Made by a program: the position numbers and the translations under genes
Notes under the pieces: model-generated
What the model was told of the DNA's origin: nothing
The model's input: only the letters and a program-made list of their open reading frames with translations
Databases searched by the model: none
Part shown: positions 1 through 12,623 of the stretch, piece by piece
Numbering within the stretch: position 1 is the stretch's first letter
How the letters are laid out: each line of letters opens with the position of its first letter
NCBI GenBank assembly: GCA_963580455.1
Contig: OY756960.1
Coordinates: 186,001-250,000, forward strand
From: Euonymus europaeus
Taxonomy: Eukaryota; Streptophyta; Magnoliopsida; Celastrales; Celastraceae
DNA: 64,000 nt
Reading direction: 5' to 3'

Positions 1-1565
1 ATAAAACCGTTTACGTAAAGAAACCACATTTTGCGGCTAACTATGTGAAACGAGACCTACTAGCCACGAGTTCTGAAATCAAAATCCGAAATACCAGGAT
101 TGTAGAGCTCGAAAAGTAGGGTATAGTCAAGCAAAAAATCACCGAATTCAGAACTCGGAGTCAACGGATATTCATAAAACCGTTTACGTAAAAAACCACA
201 TTTCGCGGCTAAATAAGTGAATCGAGACCTACTAGCCACGAGTTCTGAAATCAAAATCCGAAATGCCAAGATTGTAGAGCTCGAAAAGTAGTGTGAAATC
301 AAGCTAAAAATCACCGAATTCAGAACTCGGAGTCAACGGATATTCATAAAACCGTTTACGTAAAGAAACCACATTTCGCGGCTAACTAGGTGAAACGAGA
401 TCTACTAGCCACGAGGTCTGAAATCAAAATCCGAAACGCTAGGATTGTAGAGCTCGAAAAGTAGTGTGAAATCAAGCTAAAAATCACCGAATTCAGAACT
501 CGGAGTCAACGGATATTCATAAAACCGTTTACGTAAAGAAACCACATTTCGCGGCTAACTAGGTGAAACTAGACCTACTAGCCACGAGTTCTGAAATCAA
601 AATCCGAAACGCTAGGATAGTGGAGCTCAAAAAGTAGTGTGTAATCAAGCAAAAAATCACCGAATTCTGAACTCGGAGTCAACGGATATTCATAAAACCG
701 TTTACGTAAAGAAACCACATTTCGCGGCTAAATAGGTGAATCGAGAACTACTAGCCACGAGTTTTGAAATCAAAATCCGAAATGTCAAGATTGTAGAGCT
801 CGAAAAGTAGTGTGAAATCAAGCTAAAAATCACCGAATTCAGAACTCTGAGTCAACGGATATTCATAAAACCGTTTACGTAAAGAAACCACATTTCGCGG
901 CTAACTAGGTGAAACGAGACCTACTAGCCACGAGTTCTGAAATCAAAATCCGAAACGCTAGGATAGTGGAGCTCAAAAAGTAGTGTGTAATCAAGCAAAA
1001 AATCACCGAATTCTGAACTCGGAGTCAACGGATATTCATAAAACCGTTTACGTAAAGAAACCACATTTCGCGGCTAAATAGGTGAATCGAGACCTACTAG
1101 CCACGAGTTCTGAAATCAAAATCCGAAAACACAGGATTGTAGAGCTCGAAAAGTAGTGTGAAATCATGCTAAAAATCACCGAATTCAGAACTCGGAGTCA
1201 ACGGATATTCATAAAACCGTTTACGTAAAGAAACCACATTTCGCGGCTAACTAGGTGAAATGTGACCTACTAGCCACGAGTTCTGAAATCAAAATCCAAA
1301 AAGCTAGGATGGTAGAGCTCGAAAAGTAGGGTGCAATCAAGCAAAGAATCACCGAATTCAGAACTCGGAGTCAACGGATATTCATAAAACCGTTTACGTA
1401 AAGAAACCACATTTCGCGGCTAAATAAGTGAATCGAGACCTACTAGCCAGGAGTTCTGAAATCAAAATCCGAAATGCCAAGATTGTAGAGCTCGAAAAGT
1501 AGTGCGAAATCAAGCTAAAAGTCACCGAATTCAGAACTCGGAGTCAACGGATATTCATAAAACCG

Positions 1566-1575
1566 TTTACGTAAA
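1566..1575. repeat. Perfect 10 bp palindrome TTTACGTAAA (example copy)
   Basis: The bases are self-complementary and include a SnaBI site. The same palindrome is in the great majority of monomers at positions 10-19; occasional copies break it (TTAACG, TTTTCG, TTAAGT, TTTATG). Its conservation could reflect a protein site or just recent common origin of the copies. Confidence 0.85.
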
Positions 1576-1622
1576 GAAACCACATTTCGCGGCTAACTAG
1601 GTGAAACGAGACCTACTAGCCA

Positions 1623-1713
1623 CGAGTTCTGAAATCAAAATCCGAAACACCAGGATTGTAGAGCTCGAAAAGTAGGGTGTAGTCAAGCAAAAAATCACCG
1701 AATTCAGAACTCG
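1623..1713. repeat. Imperfect cruciform candidate: 11 bp dyad with 69 bp loop (example copy)
   Basis: CGAGTTCTGAA at 1623-1633 is the exact reverse complement of TTCAGAACTCG at 1703-1713. The arms sit at monomer positions 67-77 and 147-157, and the right arm overlaps the EcoRI site. The arrangement recurs in most monomers. Some subtypes break pairing in one arm (TTCTGAACTCG on the right, GAGTTTTGAA or GAGTTCCGAA on the left) without a matching change in the other. In single-stranded DNA or RNA the arms could pair; whether they do is not known. Confidence 0.8.
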
Positions 1714-2075
1714 GAGTCAACGGATATTCATAAAACCGTTTACGTAAAGAAACCACATTTCGCGGCTAACTAGGTGAAACGAGACCAACTTTCCACAAGT
1801 TCTAAAATCAAAATCCGAAAAGCCAGGATCGTAGAACTCGAAAAGTAGTGTGAAATCAAGCTAAAAATCACCGAATTCAGAACTCGGAGTCAACGGATAT
1901 TCATAAAACCGTTTACGTAAAGAAACCACATTTCGCGGCTAACTAGGTGAAACGAGACCAACTAGCCACGAGTTCTGAAATCAAAATCCGAAAACACAGG
2001 ATTGTAGAGCTCGAAAAGTAGTGTGAAATCAAGCTAAAAATCACCGAATTCAGAACTCGGAGTCAACGGATATTC

Positions 2076-5014
2076 ATAAAACCGTTTACGTAAAGAAACC
2101 ACATTTTGCGGCTAACTATGTGAAACGAGACCTACTAGCCACGAGTTCTGAAATCAAAATCCGAAATACCAGGATTGTAGAGCTCGAAAAGTAGGGTGTA
2201 GTCAAGCAAAAAATCACAGAATTCAGAACTCGGAGTCAACGGATATTCATAAAACCGTTTACGTAAAAAACCACATTTCGCGGCTAAATAAGTGAATCGA
2301 GACCTACTAGCCACGAGTTCTGAAATCAAAATCCGAAATGCCAAGATTGTAGAGCTCGAAAAGTAGTGTGAAATCAAGCTAAAAATCACCGAATTCAGAA
2401 CTCGGAGTCAACGGATATTCATAAAACCGTTTACGTAAAGAAACTACATTTTGCGGCTAACTAGGTGAAACGAGACCAACTAGCCACGAGTTCTGAAATC
2501 AAAATCCGAAACTCCATAATCGTAGAGGTCAAAAAGTAGTGTGAAATCAAGCTAAAAATCACCGAATTCAGAACTCGGAGTCAACGTATATTCATAAAAC
2601 CGTTTACGTAAAGAAACCACATTTCGCGGCTAACTAGGTGAAACGAGACCAGCTAGCCACGAGTTCTGAAATCAAAATCCGAAATGCCAGCATCGTAGAG
2701 CTCGAAAAGTAGTGTGAAATCAAGCTAAAAATCACCTAATTCAGAACTCGGAGTCAACGGATATTCAAAAAACCGTTTACGTAAAGAAACCACATTTCGC
2801 GGCTAACTAGGTGAAACGAGACCTACTAGCCACGAGTTCTGAAATCGAAATCCGAAAAGCAGGTTTGTAGAGCTCGAAAAGTAGTGTGTAATCAAGCTAA
2901 AAATCACCGAATTCAGAACTCGGAGTCAACGGATATTCATAAAACCGTTTACGTAAAGAAACCACATTTCGCGGCTAACTAGGTGAGACGAGACCTACTA
3001 GCCACGAGTTCTGAAATCAAAATCCGAAATGCCAAGATTGTAGAGCTCGAAAAGTAGTGTGAAATCAAGCTAAAAATCACCGAATTCCGAACTCGGAGTC
3101 AACGGATATTCATAAAACCGTTTACGTAAAGAAACCACATTTCGCGGATAACTAGGTGAAACGAGACCAACTAGCCACGAGTTCTGAAATCAAAATCCGA
3201 AATGCCAGGATCGTAGAGCTCGAAAATTAGTGTGAAATCAAGCTAAAAATCACCGAATTCAGAACTCGGAGTCAACGGATATTCATAAAACCGTTTACGT
3301 AAAGAAACCACATTTCGCGGCTAACTAGGTGAAACGAGACGAACAAGTCACGAGTTCTGAAATCAAAATCCGAAACACCACGATCGTACAGCTCGAAAAT
3401 TAGTGTAAAATCAAGCTAAAAATCAACGAATTCAGAACTCGGAGTCAACCGATATTCATCAAACCGTTTACGTAAAGAAACCACATTTTGCGGCTAACTA
3501 GGTGAAACGAGACCAACTAGCCACGAGTTCTGAAATCAAAATCCGAAACTCCATAATCGTAGAGGTCAAAAAGTAGTGTGAAATCAAGCTAAAAATCACC
3601 GAATTCAGAACTCGGAGTCAACGGATATTCATAAAACCGTTTACGTAAAGAAACCACATTTCGCGGCTAACTAGGTGAAACGAGACCAGCTAGCCACGAG
3701 TTCTGAAATCAAAATCCGAAATGCCAGCATCGTAGAGCTCGAAAAGTAGTGTGAAATCAAGCTAAAAATCACCTAATTCAGAACTCGGAGTCAACGGATA
3801 TTCAAAAAACCGTTTACGTAAAGAAACCACATTTCGCGGCTAACTAGGTGAAACGAGACCTACTATCCACGAGTTCTGAAATCAAAATCCGAAACGCTAG
3901 GATGGTAGAGCTCGAAAAGTAGTCTGAAATAAAGCTAAAAATCACCGAATTCAGAACTCGAAGTCAACGGATATTCATAAAACCGTTTACGTAAAGAAAC
4001 CACATTTCGCGGCTAACTAGGTGAAACAAGACCTACTAGCCACGAGTTCTGAAATCAAAATCCGAAACGCCACGATCGTACAGCTCGAAAATTAGTGTGA
4101 AATCAAGCTAAAAATCACCGAATTCAAAACTCGGAGTCAACGGATATTCATAAAACCGTTTACGTGAAGAAACCACATTTCGCGGCTAACTAGGTGAAAC
4201 AAGACCTACTAGCCACGAGTTCTGAAATCAAAATACGAAACACCAGGATTGTAGAGCTCGAAAAGTAGTGTGAAATCAAGCTAAAAATCACCGAATTCAG
4301 AACTCGAAGTCAACGGATATTCATAAAACCGTTTACGTAAAGAAACCACTTTTCGCGGCTAAATAGGTGAAACGAGACCTACTAGCCACGAGTTCTGAAA
4401 TCAAAATCCGAAACACCAGGATTGTTGAGCTCGAAAAGTAGTGTGAAATCAAGCTAAAAATCACCGAATTCAGAACTCGGAGTCAACGGATATTCATAAA
4501 ACCGTTTACGTAAAGAAACCACATTTCGCGGCTAAATAGGTGAATCGAGACCTACTAGCCACGAGTTTTGAAATCAAAATCCGAAATGTCAAGATTGTAG
4601 AGCTCGAAAAGTAGTGCGAAATCAAGCTAAAAATCACCGAATTCAGAACTCGGAGTCAACGGATATTCATAAAACCGTTTACGTAAAGAAACCACATTTT
4701 GCGGCTAACTATGTGAAACGAGACCTACTAGCCACGAGTTCTGAAATCAAAATCCGAAATACCAGGATTGTAGAGCTCGAAAAGTAGTGCGAAATCAAGC
4801 TAAAAGTCACCGAATTCAGAACTCGGAGTCAACGGATATTCATAAAACCGTTTACGTAAAGAAACCACATTTCGCGGCTAAATAGGTGAATCGAGACCTA
4901 CTAGCCACGAGTTTTGAAATCAAAATCCGAAATGTCAAGATTGTAGAGCTCGAAAAGTAGTGTGAAATCAAGCTAAAAATCACCGAATTCAGAACTCGGA
5001 GTCAACGGATATTC
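2076..5014 (+). repeat. Region I higher-order unit 2 (17 monomers)
   Basis: The unit begins with the same marker pair as position 1, but from 2421 it departs from the standard series, with monomers carrying ACTCCATAATCG, ATGCCAGCATCG and ATTCAAAAAACC. Its length of 2939 bp is 17 x 173 less two, matching one-base deletions in the second monomer and near 2858 (GCAGGTTTG). The standard marker pair returns at 5015. Confidence 0.85.
2421..3896 (+). repeat. Six-monomer internal tandem duplication in unit 2
   Basis: The rare monomer with ACTCCATAATCG and GAGGTCAAAAAG occurs at 2421 and again at 3458, 1037 bp apart (six monomers less one base). In both places it is followed by a GACCAGCTAGCC/ATGCCAGCATCG monomer ending ACCTAATTCAG and then by one beginning after ATTCAAAAAACC. 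Similarity of the two series weakens inside that third monomer (GCAGGTTTG against CGCTAGGATGG). Confidence 0.85.
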
Positions 5015-7262
5015 ATAAAACCGTTTACGTAAAGAAACCACATTTTGCGGCTAACTATGTGAAACGAGACCTACTAGCCACGAGTTCTGAAATCAAAATC
5101 CGAAATACCAGGATTGTAGAGCTCGAAAAGTAGGGTATAGTCAAGCAAAAAATCACCGAATTCAGAACTCGGAGTCAACGGATATTCATAAAACCGTTTA
5201 CGTAAAAAACCACATTTCGCGGCTAAATAAGTGAATCGAGACCTACTAGCCACGAGTTCTGAAATCAAAATCCGAAATGCCAAGATTGTAGAGCTCGAAA
5301 AGTAGTGTGAAATCAAGCTAAAAATCACCGAATTCAGAACTCGGAGTCAACGGATATTCATAAAACCGTTTACGTAAAGAAACCACATTTCGCGGCTAAC
5401 TAGGTGAAACGAGACCTACTAGCCACGAGGTCTGAAATCAAAATCCGAAACCCTAGGATTGTAGAGCTCGAAAAGTAGTGTGAAATCAAGCTAAAAATCA
5501 CCGAATTCAGAACTCGGAGTCAACGGATATTCATAAAACCGTTTACGTAAAGAAACCACATTTCGCGGCTAACTAGGTGAAACGAGACCTACTAGCCACG
5601 AGTTCTGAAATCAAAATCCGAAACGCTAGGATAGTGGAGCTCAAAAAGTAGTGTGTAATCAAGCAAAAAATCACCGAATTCTGAACTCGGAGTCAACGGA
5701 TATTCATAAAACCGTTTACGTAAAGAAACCACATTTCGCGGCTAAATAGGTGAATCGAGACCTACTAGCCACGAGTTTTGAAATCAAAATCCGAAATGTC
5801 AAGATTGTAGAGCTCGAAAAGTAGTGTGAAATCAAGCTAAAAATCACCGAATTCAGAACTCTGAGTCAACGGATATTCATAAAACCGTTTACGTAAAGAA
5901 ACCACATTTCGCGGCTAACTAGGTGAAACGAGACCTACTAGCCACGAGTTCTGAAATCAAAATCCGAAACGCTAGGATAGTGGAGCTCAAAAAGTAGTGT
6001 GTAATCAAGCAAAAAATCACCGAATTCTGAACTCGGAGTCAACGGATATTCATAAAACCGTTTACGTAAAGAAACCACATTTCGCGGCTAAATAGGTGAA
6101 TCGAGACCTACTAGCCACGAGTTCTGAAATCAAAATCCGAAAACACAGGATTGTAGAGCTCGAAAAGTAGTGTGAAATCATGCTAAAAAGCACCGAATTC
6201 AGAACTCGGAGTCAACGGATATTCATAAAACCGTTTACGTAAAGAAACCACATTTCGCGGCTAACTAGGTGAAATGTGACCTACTAGCCACGAGTTCTGA
6301 AATCAAAATCCAAAAAGCTAGGATGGTAGAGCTCGAAAAGTAGGGTGCAATCAAGCAAAGAATCACCGAATTCAGAACTCGGAGTCAACGGATATTCATA
6401 AAACCGTTTACGTAAAGAAACCACATTTCGCGGCTAAATAAGTGAATCGAGACCTACTAGCCAGGAGTTCTGAAATCAAAATCCGAAATGCCAAGATTGT
6501 AGAGCTCGAAAAGTAGTGCGAAATCAAGCTAAAAGTCACCGAATTCAGAACTCGGAGTCAACGGATATTCATAAAACCGTTTACGTAAAGAAACCACATT
6601 TCGCGGCTAAATAGGTGAATCGAGACCTACTAGCCACGAGTTTTGAAATCAAAATCCGAAATGTCAAGATTGTAGAGCTCGAAAAGTAGTGTGAAATCAA
6701 GCTAAAAATCACCGAATTCAAAACTCGGAGTCAACGGATATTCATAAAACCGTTTACGTGAAGAAACCACATTTCGCGGCTAACTAGGTGAAACAAGACC
6801 AACTAGCCACGAGTTCTGAAATCAAAATACGAAACACCAGGATTGTAGAGCTCGAAAAGTAGTGTGAAATCAAGCTAAAAATCACCGAATTCAGAACTCG
6901 AAGTCAACGGATATTCATAAAACCGTTTACGTAAAGAAACCACTTTTCGCGGCTAAATAGGTGAAACGAGACCTACTAGCCACGAGTTCTGAAATCAAAA
7001 TCCGAAACACCAGGATTGTTGAGCTCGAAAAGTAGTGTGAAATCAAGCTAAAAATCACCGAATTCAGAACTCGGAGTCAACGGATATTCATAAAACCGTT
7101 TACGTAAAGAAACCACATTTCGCGGCTAACTAGGTGAAACGAGACCAACTAGCCACGAGTTCTGAAATCAAAATCCGAAAACACAGGATTGTAGAGCTCG
7201 AAAAGTAGTGTGAAATCAAGCTAAAAATCACCGAATTCAGAACTCGGAGTCAACGGATATTC
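5015..7262 (+). repeat. Region I higher-order unit 3 (13 monomers)
   Basis: The unit is 2248 bp (13 x 173 less one). Its first nine monomers follow the series of unit 1 and match unit 4 almost perfectly, including a shared ACCCTAGG variant in the third monomer. By eye the only differences from 7263-8822 are AAAAAGCACC near 6187 and TACTAGCC against TACTGGCC in the third monomer. The last four monomers differ from unit 1: a GAGTTTTGAA type, a GTGAAGAAACC monomer, a CACTTTTCGCGG monomer and the AAAACACAGG type. Confidence 0.88.
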
Positions 7263-10200
7263 ATAAAACCGTTTACGTAAAGAAACCACATTTTGCGGCT
7301 AACTATGTGAAACGAGACCTACTAGCCACGAGTTCTGAAATCAAAATCCGAAATACCAGGATTGTAGAGCTCGAAAAGTAGGGTATAGTCAAGCAAAAAA
7401 TCACCGAATTCAGAACTCGGAGTCAACGGATATTCATAAAACCGTTTACGTAAAAAACCACATTTCGCGGCTAAATAAGTGAATCGAGACCTACTAGCCA
7501 CGAGTTCTGAAATCAAAATCCGAAATGCCAAGATTGTAGAGCTCGAAAAGTAGTGTGAAATCAAGCTAAAAATCACCGAATTCAGAACTCGGAGTCAACG
7601 GATATTCATAAAACCGTTTACGTAAAGAAACCACATTTCGCGGCTAACTAGGTGAAACGAGACCTACTGGCCACGAGGTCTGAAATCAAAATCCGAAACC
7701 CTAGGATTGTAGAGCTCGAAAAGTAGTGTGAAATCAAGCTAAAAATCACCGAATTCAGAACTCGGAGTCAACGGATATTCATAAAACCGTTTACGTAAAG
7801 AAACCACATTTCGCGGCTAACTAGGTGAAACGAGACCTACTAGCCACGAGTTCTGAAATCAAAATCCGAAACGCTAGGATAGTGGAGCTCAAAAAGTAGT
7901 GTGTAATCAAGCAAAAAATCACCGAATTCTGAACTCGGAGTCAACGGATATTCATAAAACCGTTTACGTAAAGAAACCACATTTCGCGGCTAAATAGGTG
8001 AATCGAGACCTACTAGCCACGAGTTTTGAAATCAAAATCCGAAATGTCAAGATTGTAGAGCTCGAAAAGTAGTGTGAAATCAAGCTAAAAATCACCGAAT
8101 TCAGAACTCTGAGTCAACGGATATTCATAAAACCGTTTACGTAAAGAAACCACATTTCGCGGCTAACTAGGTGAAACGAGACCTACTAGCCACGAGTTCT
8201 GAAATCAAAATCCGAAACGCTAGGATAGTGGAGCTCAAAAAGTAGTGTGTAATCAAGCAAAAAATCACCGAATTCTGAACTCGGAGTCAACGGATATTCA
8301 TAAAACCGTTTACGTAAAGAAACCACATTTCGCGGCTAAATAGGTGAATCGAGACCTACTAGCCACGAGTTCTGAAATCAAAATCCGAAAACACAGGATT
8401 GTAGAGCTCGAAAAGTAGTGTGAAATCATGCTAAAAATCACCGAATTCAGAACTCGGAGTCAACGGATATTCATAAAACCGTTTACGTAAAGAAACCACA
8501 TTTCGCGGCTAACTAGGTGAAATGTGACCTACTAGCCACGAGTTCTGAAATCAAAATCCAAAAAGCTAGGATGGTAGAGCTCGAAAAGTAGGGTGCAATC
8601 AAGCAAAGAATCACCGAATTCAGAACTCGGAGTCAACGGATATTCATAAAACCGTTTACGTAAAGAAACCACATTTCGCGGCTAAATAAGTGAATCGAGA
8701 CCTACTAGCCAGGAGTTCTGAAATCAAAATCCGAAATGCCAAGATTGTAGAGCTCGAAAAGTAGTGCGAAATCAAGCTAAAAGTCACCGAATTCAGAACT
8801 CGGAGTCAACGGATATTCATAAAACCGTTTACGTAAAGAAACCACATTTCGCGGCTAAATAGGTGAATCGAGACCTACTAGCCACGAGTTTTGAAATCAA
8901 AATCCGAAATGTCAAGATTGTAGAGCTCGAAAAGTAGTGTGAAATCAAGCTAAAAATCACCGAATTCAGAACTCTGAGTCAACGGATATTCATAAAACCG
9001 TTTACGTAAAGAAACCACATTTCGCGGCTAACTAGGTGAAACGAGACCTACTAGCCACGAGTTCTGAAATCAAAATCCAAAACGCTAGGATAGTAGAGCT
9101 CAAAAAGTAGTGTGTAATCAAGCAAAAAATCACCGAATTCTGAACTCGGAGTCAACGGATATTCATAAAACCGTTTACGTAAAGAAACCACATTTCGCGG
9201 CTAAATAGGTGAATCGAGACCTACTAGCCACGAGTTCTGAAATCAAAATCCGAAACGCTAGGATAGTAGAGCTCGAAAAGTAGTGTGAAATCAAGCTAAA
9301 AATGACCGAATTCAGAACTCTGAGTCAACGGATATTCATAAAACCGTTTACGTAAAGAAACCACATTTCGCAGCTAACTAGGTGAAACGAGACCTACTAG
9401 CCACGAGTTCTCAAATCAAAATCCGAAACACCAGGATTGTAGAGCTCGAAAAGTAGTGTGAAATCATGCTAAAAATCACCGAATTCAGAACTCGGAGTCA
9501 ACGGATATTCATAAAACCGTTTACGTAAAGAAACCACATTTCGCGGCTAACTAGGTGAAATGTGACCTACTAGCCACGAGTTCTGAAATCAAAATCCAAA
9601 AAGCTAGGATGGTAGAGCTCGAAAAGTAGGGTGCAATCAAGCAAAGAATCACCGAATTCAGAACTCGGAGTCAACGGATATTCATAAAACCGTTTACGTA
9701 AAGAAACCACATTTCGCGGCTAAATAAGTGAATCGAGACCTACTAGCCAGGAGTTCTGAAATCAAAATCCGAAATGCCAAGAATGTAGAGCTCGAAAAGT
9801 AGTGCGAAATCAAGCTAAAAGTCACCGAATTCAGAACTCGGAGTCAACGGATATTCATAAAACCGTTTACGTAAAGAAACCACATTTCGCGGCTAACTAG
9901 GTGAAACGAGACCTACTAGCCACGAGTTCTGAAATCAAAATCCGAAACACCAGGATTGTAGAGCTCGAAAAGTAGGGTGTAGTCAAGCAAAAAATCACCG
10001 AATTCAGAACTCGGAGTCAACGGATATTCATAAAACCGTTTACGTAAAGAAACCACATTTCGCGGCTAACTAGGTGAAACGAGACCAACTTTCCACAAGT
10101 TCTAAAATCAATATCCGAAAAGCCAGGATCGTAGAACTCGAAAAGTAGTGTGAAATCAAGCTAAAAATCACCGAATTCAGAACTCGGAGTCAACGGATAT

Positions 10201-10375
10201 TCATAAAACCGTTTACGTAAAGAAACCACATTTCGCGGCTAACTAGGTGAAACGAGACCAACTAGCCACGAGTTCTGAAATCAAAATCCGAAAACACAGG
10301 ATTGTAGAGCTCGAAAAGTAGTGTGAAATCAAGCTAAAAATCACCGAATTCAGAACTCGGAGTCAACGGATATTC
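7263..10375 (+). repeat. Region I higher-order unit 4 (18 monomers)
   Basis: The unit is 3113 bp (18 x 173 less one). Nine monomers of the standard series are followed by an extra run with GAGTTTTGAA, CCAAAACGCTAGGATAG, AATGACCG and TTCGCAGCTAAC/TCTCAAATC types. The AAATGTGACC and CCAGGAGTTC monomers then appear a second time (near 9522-9840) before the ACACCAGG, CTTTCCACAAG and AAAACACAGG monomers that end unit 1. It therefore looks like a standard 12-mer with a six-monomer internal re-duplication. Confidence 0.87.
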
Positions 10376-12623
10376 ATAAAACCGTTTACGTAAAGAAACC
10401 ACATTTTGCGGCTAACTATGTGAAACGAGACCTACTAGCCACGAGTTCTGAAATCAAAATCCGAAATACCAGGATTGTAGAGCTCGAAAAGTAGGGTGTA
10501 GTCAAGCAAAAAATCACCGAATTCAGAACTCGGAGTCAACGGATATTCATAAAACCGTTTACGTAAAAAACCACATTTCGCGGCTAAATAAGTGAATCGA
10601 GACCTACTAGCCACGAGTTCTGAAATCAAAATCCGAAATGCCAAGATTGTAGAGCTCGAAAAGTAGTGTGAAATCAAGCTAAAAATCACCGAATTCAGAA
10701 CTCGGAGTCAACGGATATTCATAAAACCGTTTACGTAAAGAAACCACATTTCGCGGCTAACTAGGTGAAACGAGACCTACTAGCCACGAGGTCTGAAATC
10801 AAAATCCGAAACGCTAGGATTGTAGAGCTCGAACAGTAGTGTGAAATCAAGCTAAAAATCACCGAATTCAGAACTCGGAGTCAACGGATATTCATAAAAC
10901 CGTTTACGTAAAGAAACCACATTTCGCGGCTAACTAGGTGAAACGAGACCTACTAGCCACGAGTTCTGAAATCAAAATCCGAAACGCTAGGATAGTGGAG
11001 CTCAAAAAGTAGTGTGTAATCAAGCAAAAAATCACCGAATTCTGAACTCGGAGTCAACGGATATTCATAAAACCGTTTACGTAAAGAAACCACATTTCGC
11101 GGCTAAATAGGTGAATCGAGACCTACTAGCCACGAGTTTTGAAATCAAAATCCGAAATGTCAAGATTGTAGAGCTCGAAAAGTAGTGTGAAATCAAGCTA
11201 AAAATCACCGAATTCAGAACTCTGAGTCAACGGATATTCACAAAACCGTTTACGTAAAGAAACCACATTTCGCGGCTAACTAGGTGAAACGAGACCTACT
11301 AGCCACGAGTTCTGAAATCAAAATCCAAAACGCTAGGATAGTAGAGCTCAAAAAGTAGTGTGTAATCAAGCAAAAAATCACCGAATTCTGAACTCGGAGT
11401 CAACGGATATTCATAAAACCGTTTACGTAAAGAAACCACATTTCGCGGCTAAATAGGTGAATCGAGACCTATTAGCCACGAGTTCTGAAATCAAAATCCG
11501 AAACGCTAGGATAGTAGAGCTCGAAAAGTAGTGTGAAATCAAGCTAAAAATGACCGAATTCAGAACTCTGAGTCAACGGATATTCATAAAACCGTTTACG
11601 TAAAGAAACCACATTTCGCAGCTAACTAGGTGAAACGAGACCTACTAGCCACGAGTTCTCAAATCAAAATCCGAAACACCAGGATTGTAGAGCTCGAAAA
11701 GTAGTGTGAAATCAAGCTAAAAATCACCGAATTCAGAACTCTGAGTCAACGGATATTCATAAAACCGTTTACGTAAAGAAACCACATTTCGCAGCTAACT
11801 AGGTGAAACGAGACCTACTAGCCACGAGTTCTCAAATCAAAATCCGAAACACCAGGATTGTAGAGCTCGAAAAGTAGTGTGAAATCAAGCTAAAAATCAC
11901 CGAATTCTGAACTCGGAGTCAACGGATATTCATAAAACCGTTTACGTAAAGAAACCACATTTCGCGGCTAAATAGGTGAATCGAGACCTACTAGCCACGA
12001 GTTTTGAAATCAAAATCCGAAATGTCAAGATTTTAGAGCTCGAAAAGTAGTGTGAAATCAAGCTAAAAATCACCGAATTCAGAACTCGGAGTCAACGGAT
12101 ATTCATAAAACCGTTTACGTAAAGAAACCACATTTCGCAGCAAACTAGATGAAACAAGACCTACTAGCCACGAGTTCTGAAATCGAAAACCGAAAATCCA
12201 AGATTGTAGAGCTCGAAAAGTAGTGTGAAATCAAGCTAAAAATCACCGAATTCAGAACTCGGAGTCAACGGATATTCATAAAACCGTTTACGTAAAGAAG
12301 CCACATTTCGCGGCTAACTAGGTGAAACGAGACCTAATACCCACGAGTTTTGAAATCAAAATCCGAAATGCAAGGATCGTAGAGCTCGAAAAGTGGTGTG
12401 AAATCAAGCTAAAAATCACCGAATTCAGAACTCGGAGTCAACGGATATTCATAAAACCGTTTACGTAAAGAAACCACATTTCGCGGCTAACTAGGTGAAA
12501 CGAGACCAACTAGCCACGAGTTCTGAAATCAAAATCCGAAAATACAGGATTGTAGAGCTCGAAAAGTAGTGTGAAATCAAGCTAAAAATCACCGAATTCA
12601 GAACTCCGAGTCAACGGATATTC
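10376..12623 (+). repeat. Region I higher-order unit 5 (13 monomers)
   Basis: The unit starts with the standard marker pair and proceeds through the CGAGGTCTG, GATAGTGG, GAGTTTTGAA, CCAAAACGCTAGG and AATGACCG monomers. The TTCGCAGCTAAC/TCTCAAATC monomer is present twice in a row (about 11588-11930), a single-monomer tandem duplication. The tail from about 12100 is more divergent, with CAAACTAGATG and CCTAATACCC variants, and leads into Region II-type monomers. Confidence 0.83.

Larger units (their letters stand above)
1557..1729 (+). repeat. Representative consensus-like satellite monomer
   Basis: This 173 bp copy is close to the most common base at most positions. Hand count gives 71 G+C (41%) and 11 CpG dinucleotides. 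It holds single SnaBI (TACGTA, monomer positions 12-17), SacI (GAGCTC, 105-110) and EcoRI (GAATTC, 144-149) sites. The best conserved parts across the array are roughly positions 7-38, 104-119 and 150-173. Positions about 90-103, just after ATCCGAA, are the most variable (for example ACACCAGGATTG, ACGCTAGGATAG, ATGCCAAGATTG) and work as a barcode for monomer subtypes. Confidence 0.9.
1..2075 (+). repeat. Region I higher-order unit 1 (12 monomers)
   Basis: The unit opens with a marker monomer carrying CTATGTGAAACG and ATACCAGGATTG, then a 172 bp monomer with GTAAAAAACC and AAATAAGTGAATCG. A fixed series follows: CGAGGTCTG type; GATAGTGGAGCTCAAAAAG type; GAGTTTTGAA/ATGTCAAG type; GATAGTGG again; AAACACAGG with AATCATGC; AAATGTGACC/AAAAAGCTAGGATGG; CCAGGAGTTC; ACACCAGG with GGGTGTAGTC; CTTTCCACAAGTTCTAAAATC; and AAAACACAGG. 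The same series starts again, in whole or part, at 5015, 7263 and 10376. Confidence 0.9.

Noticed and set aside
75..150. Ancestral subrepeat inside the monomer (GAAATCAAAATCCGAA and GAAATCAAGCTAAAAATCACCGAA)
   Set aside because: The two stretches are about 48 bp apart and only partly alike; 173 is not a multiple of 48 and the rest of the monomer shows no matching period. Chance similarity in A-rich sequence is enough.
60..314. Antisense open frame of 84 codons, repeated at 2135, 5074, 7322 and 10435
   Set aside because: It lies wholly within satellite monomers. It exists because the second monomer of the marker pair is one base short, changing the frame across the junction. Its recurrence is explained by higher-order repeat copying, and no coding signal or known domain is visible.
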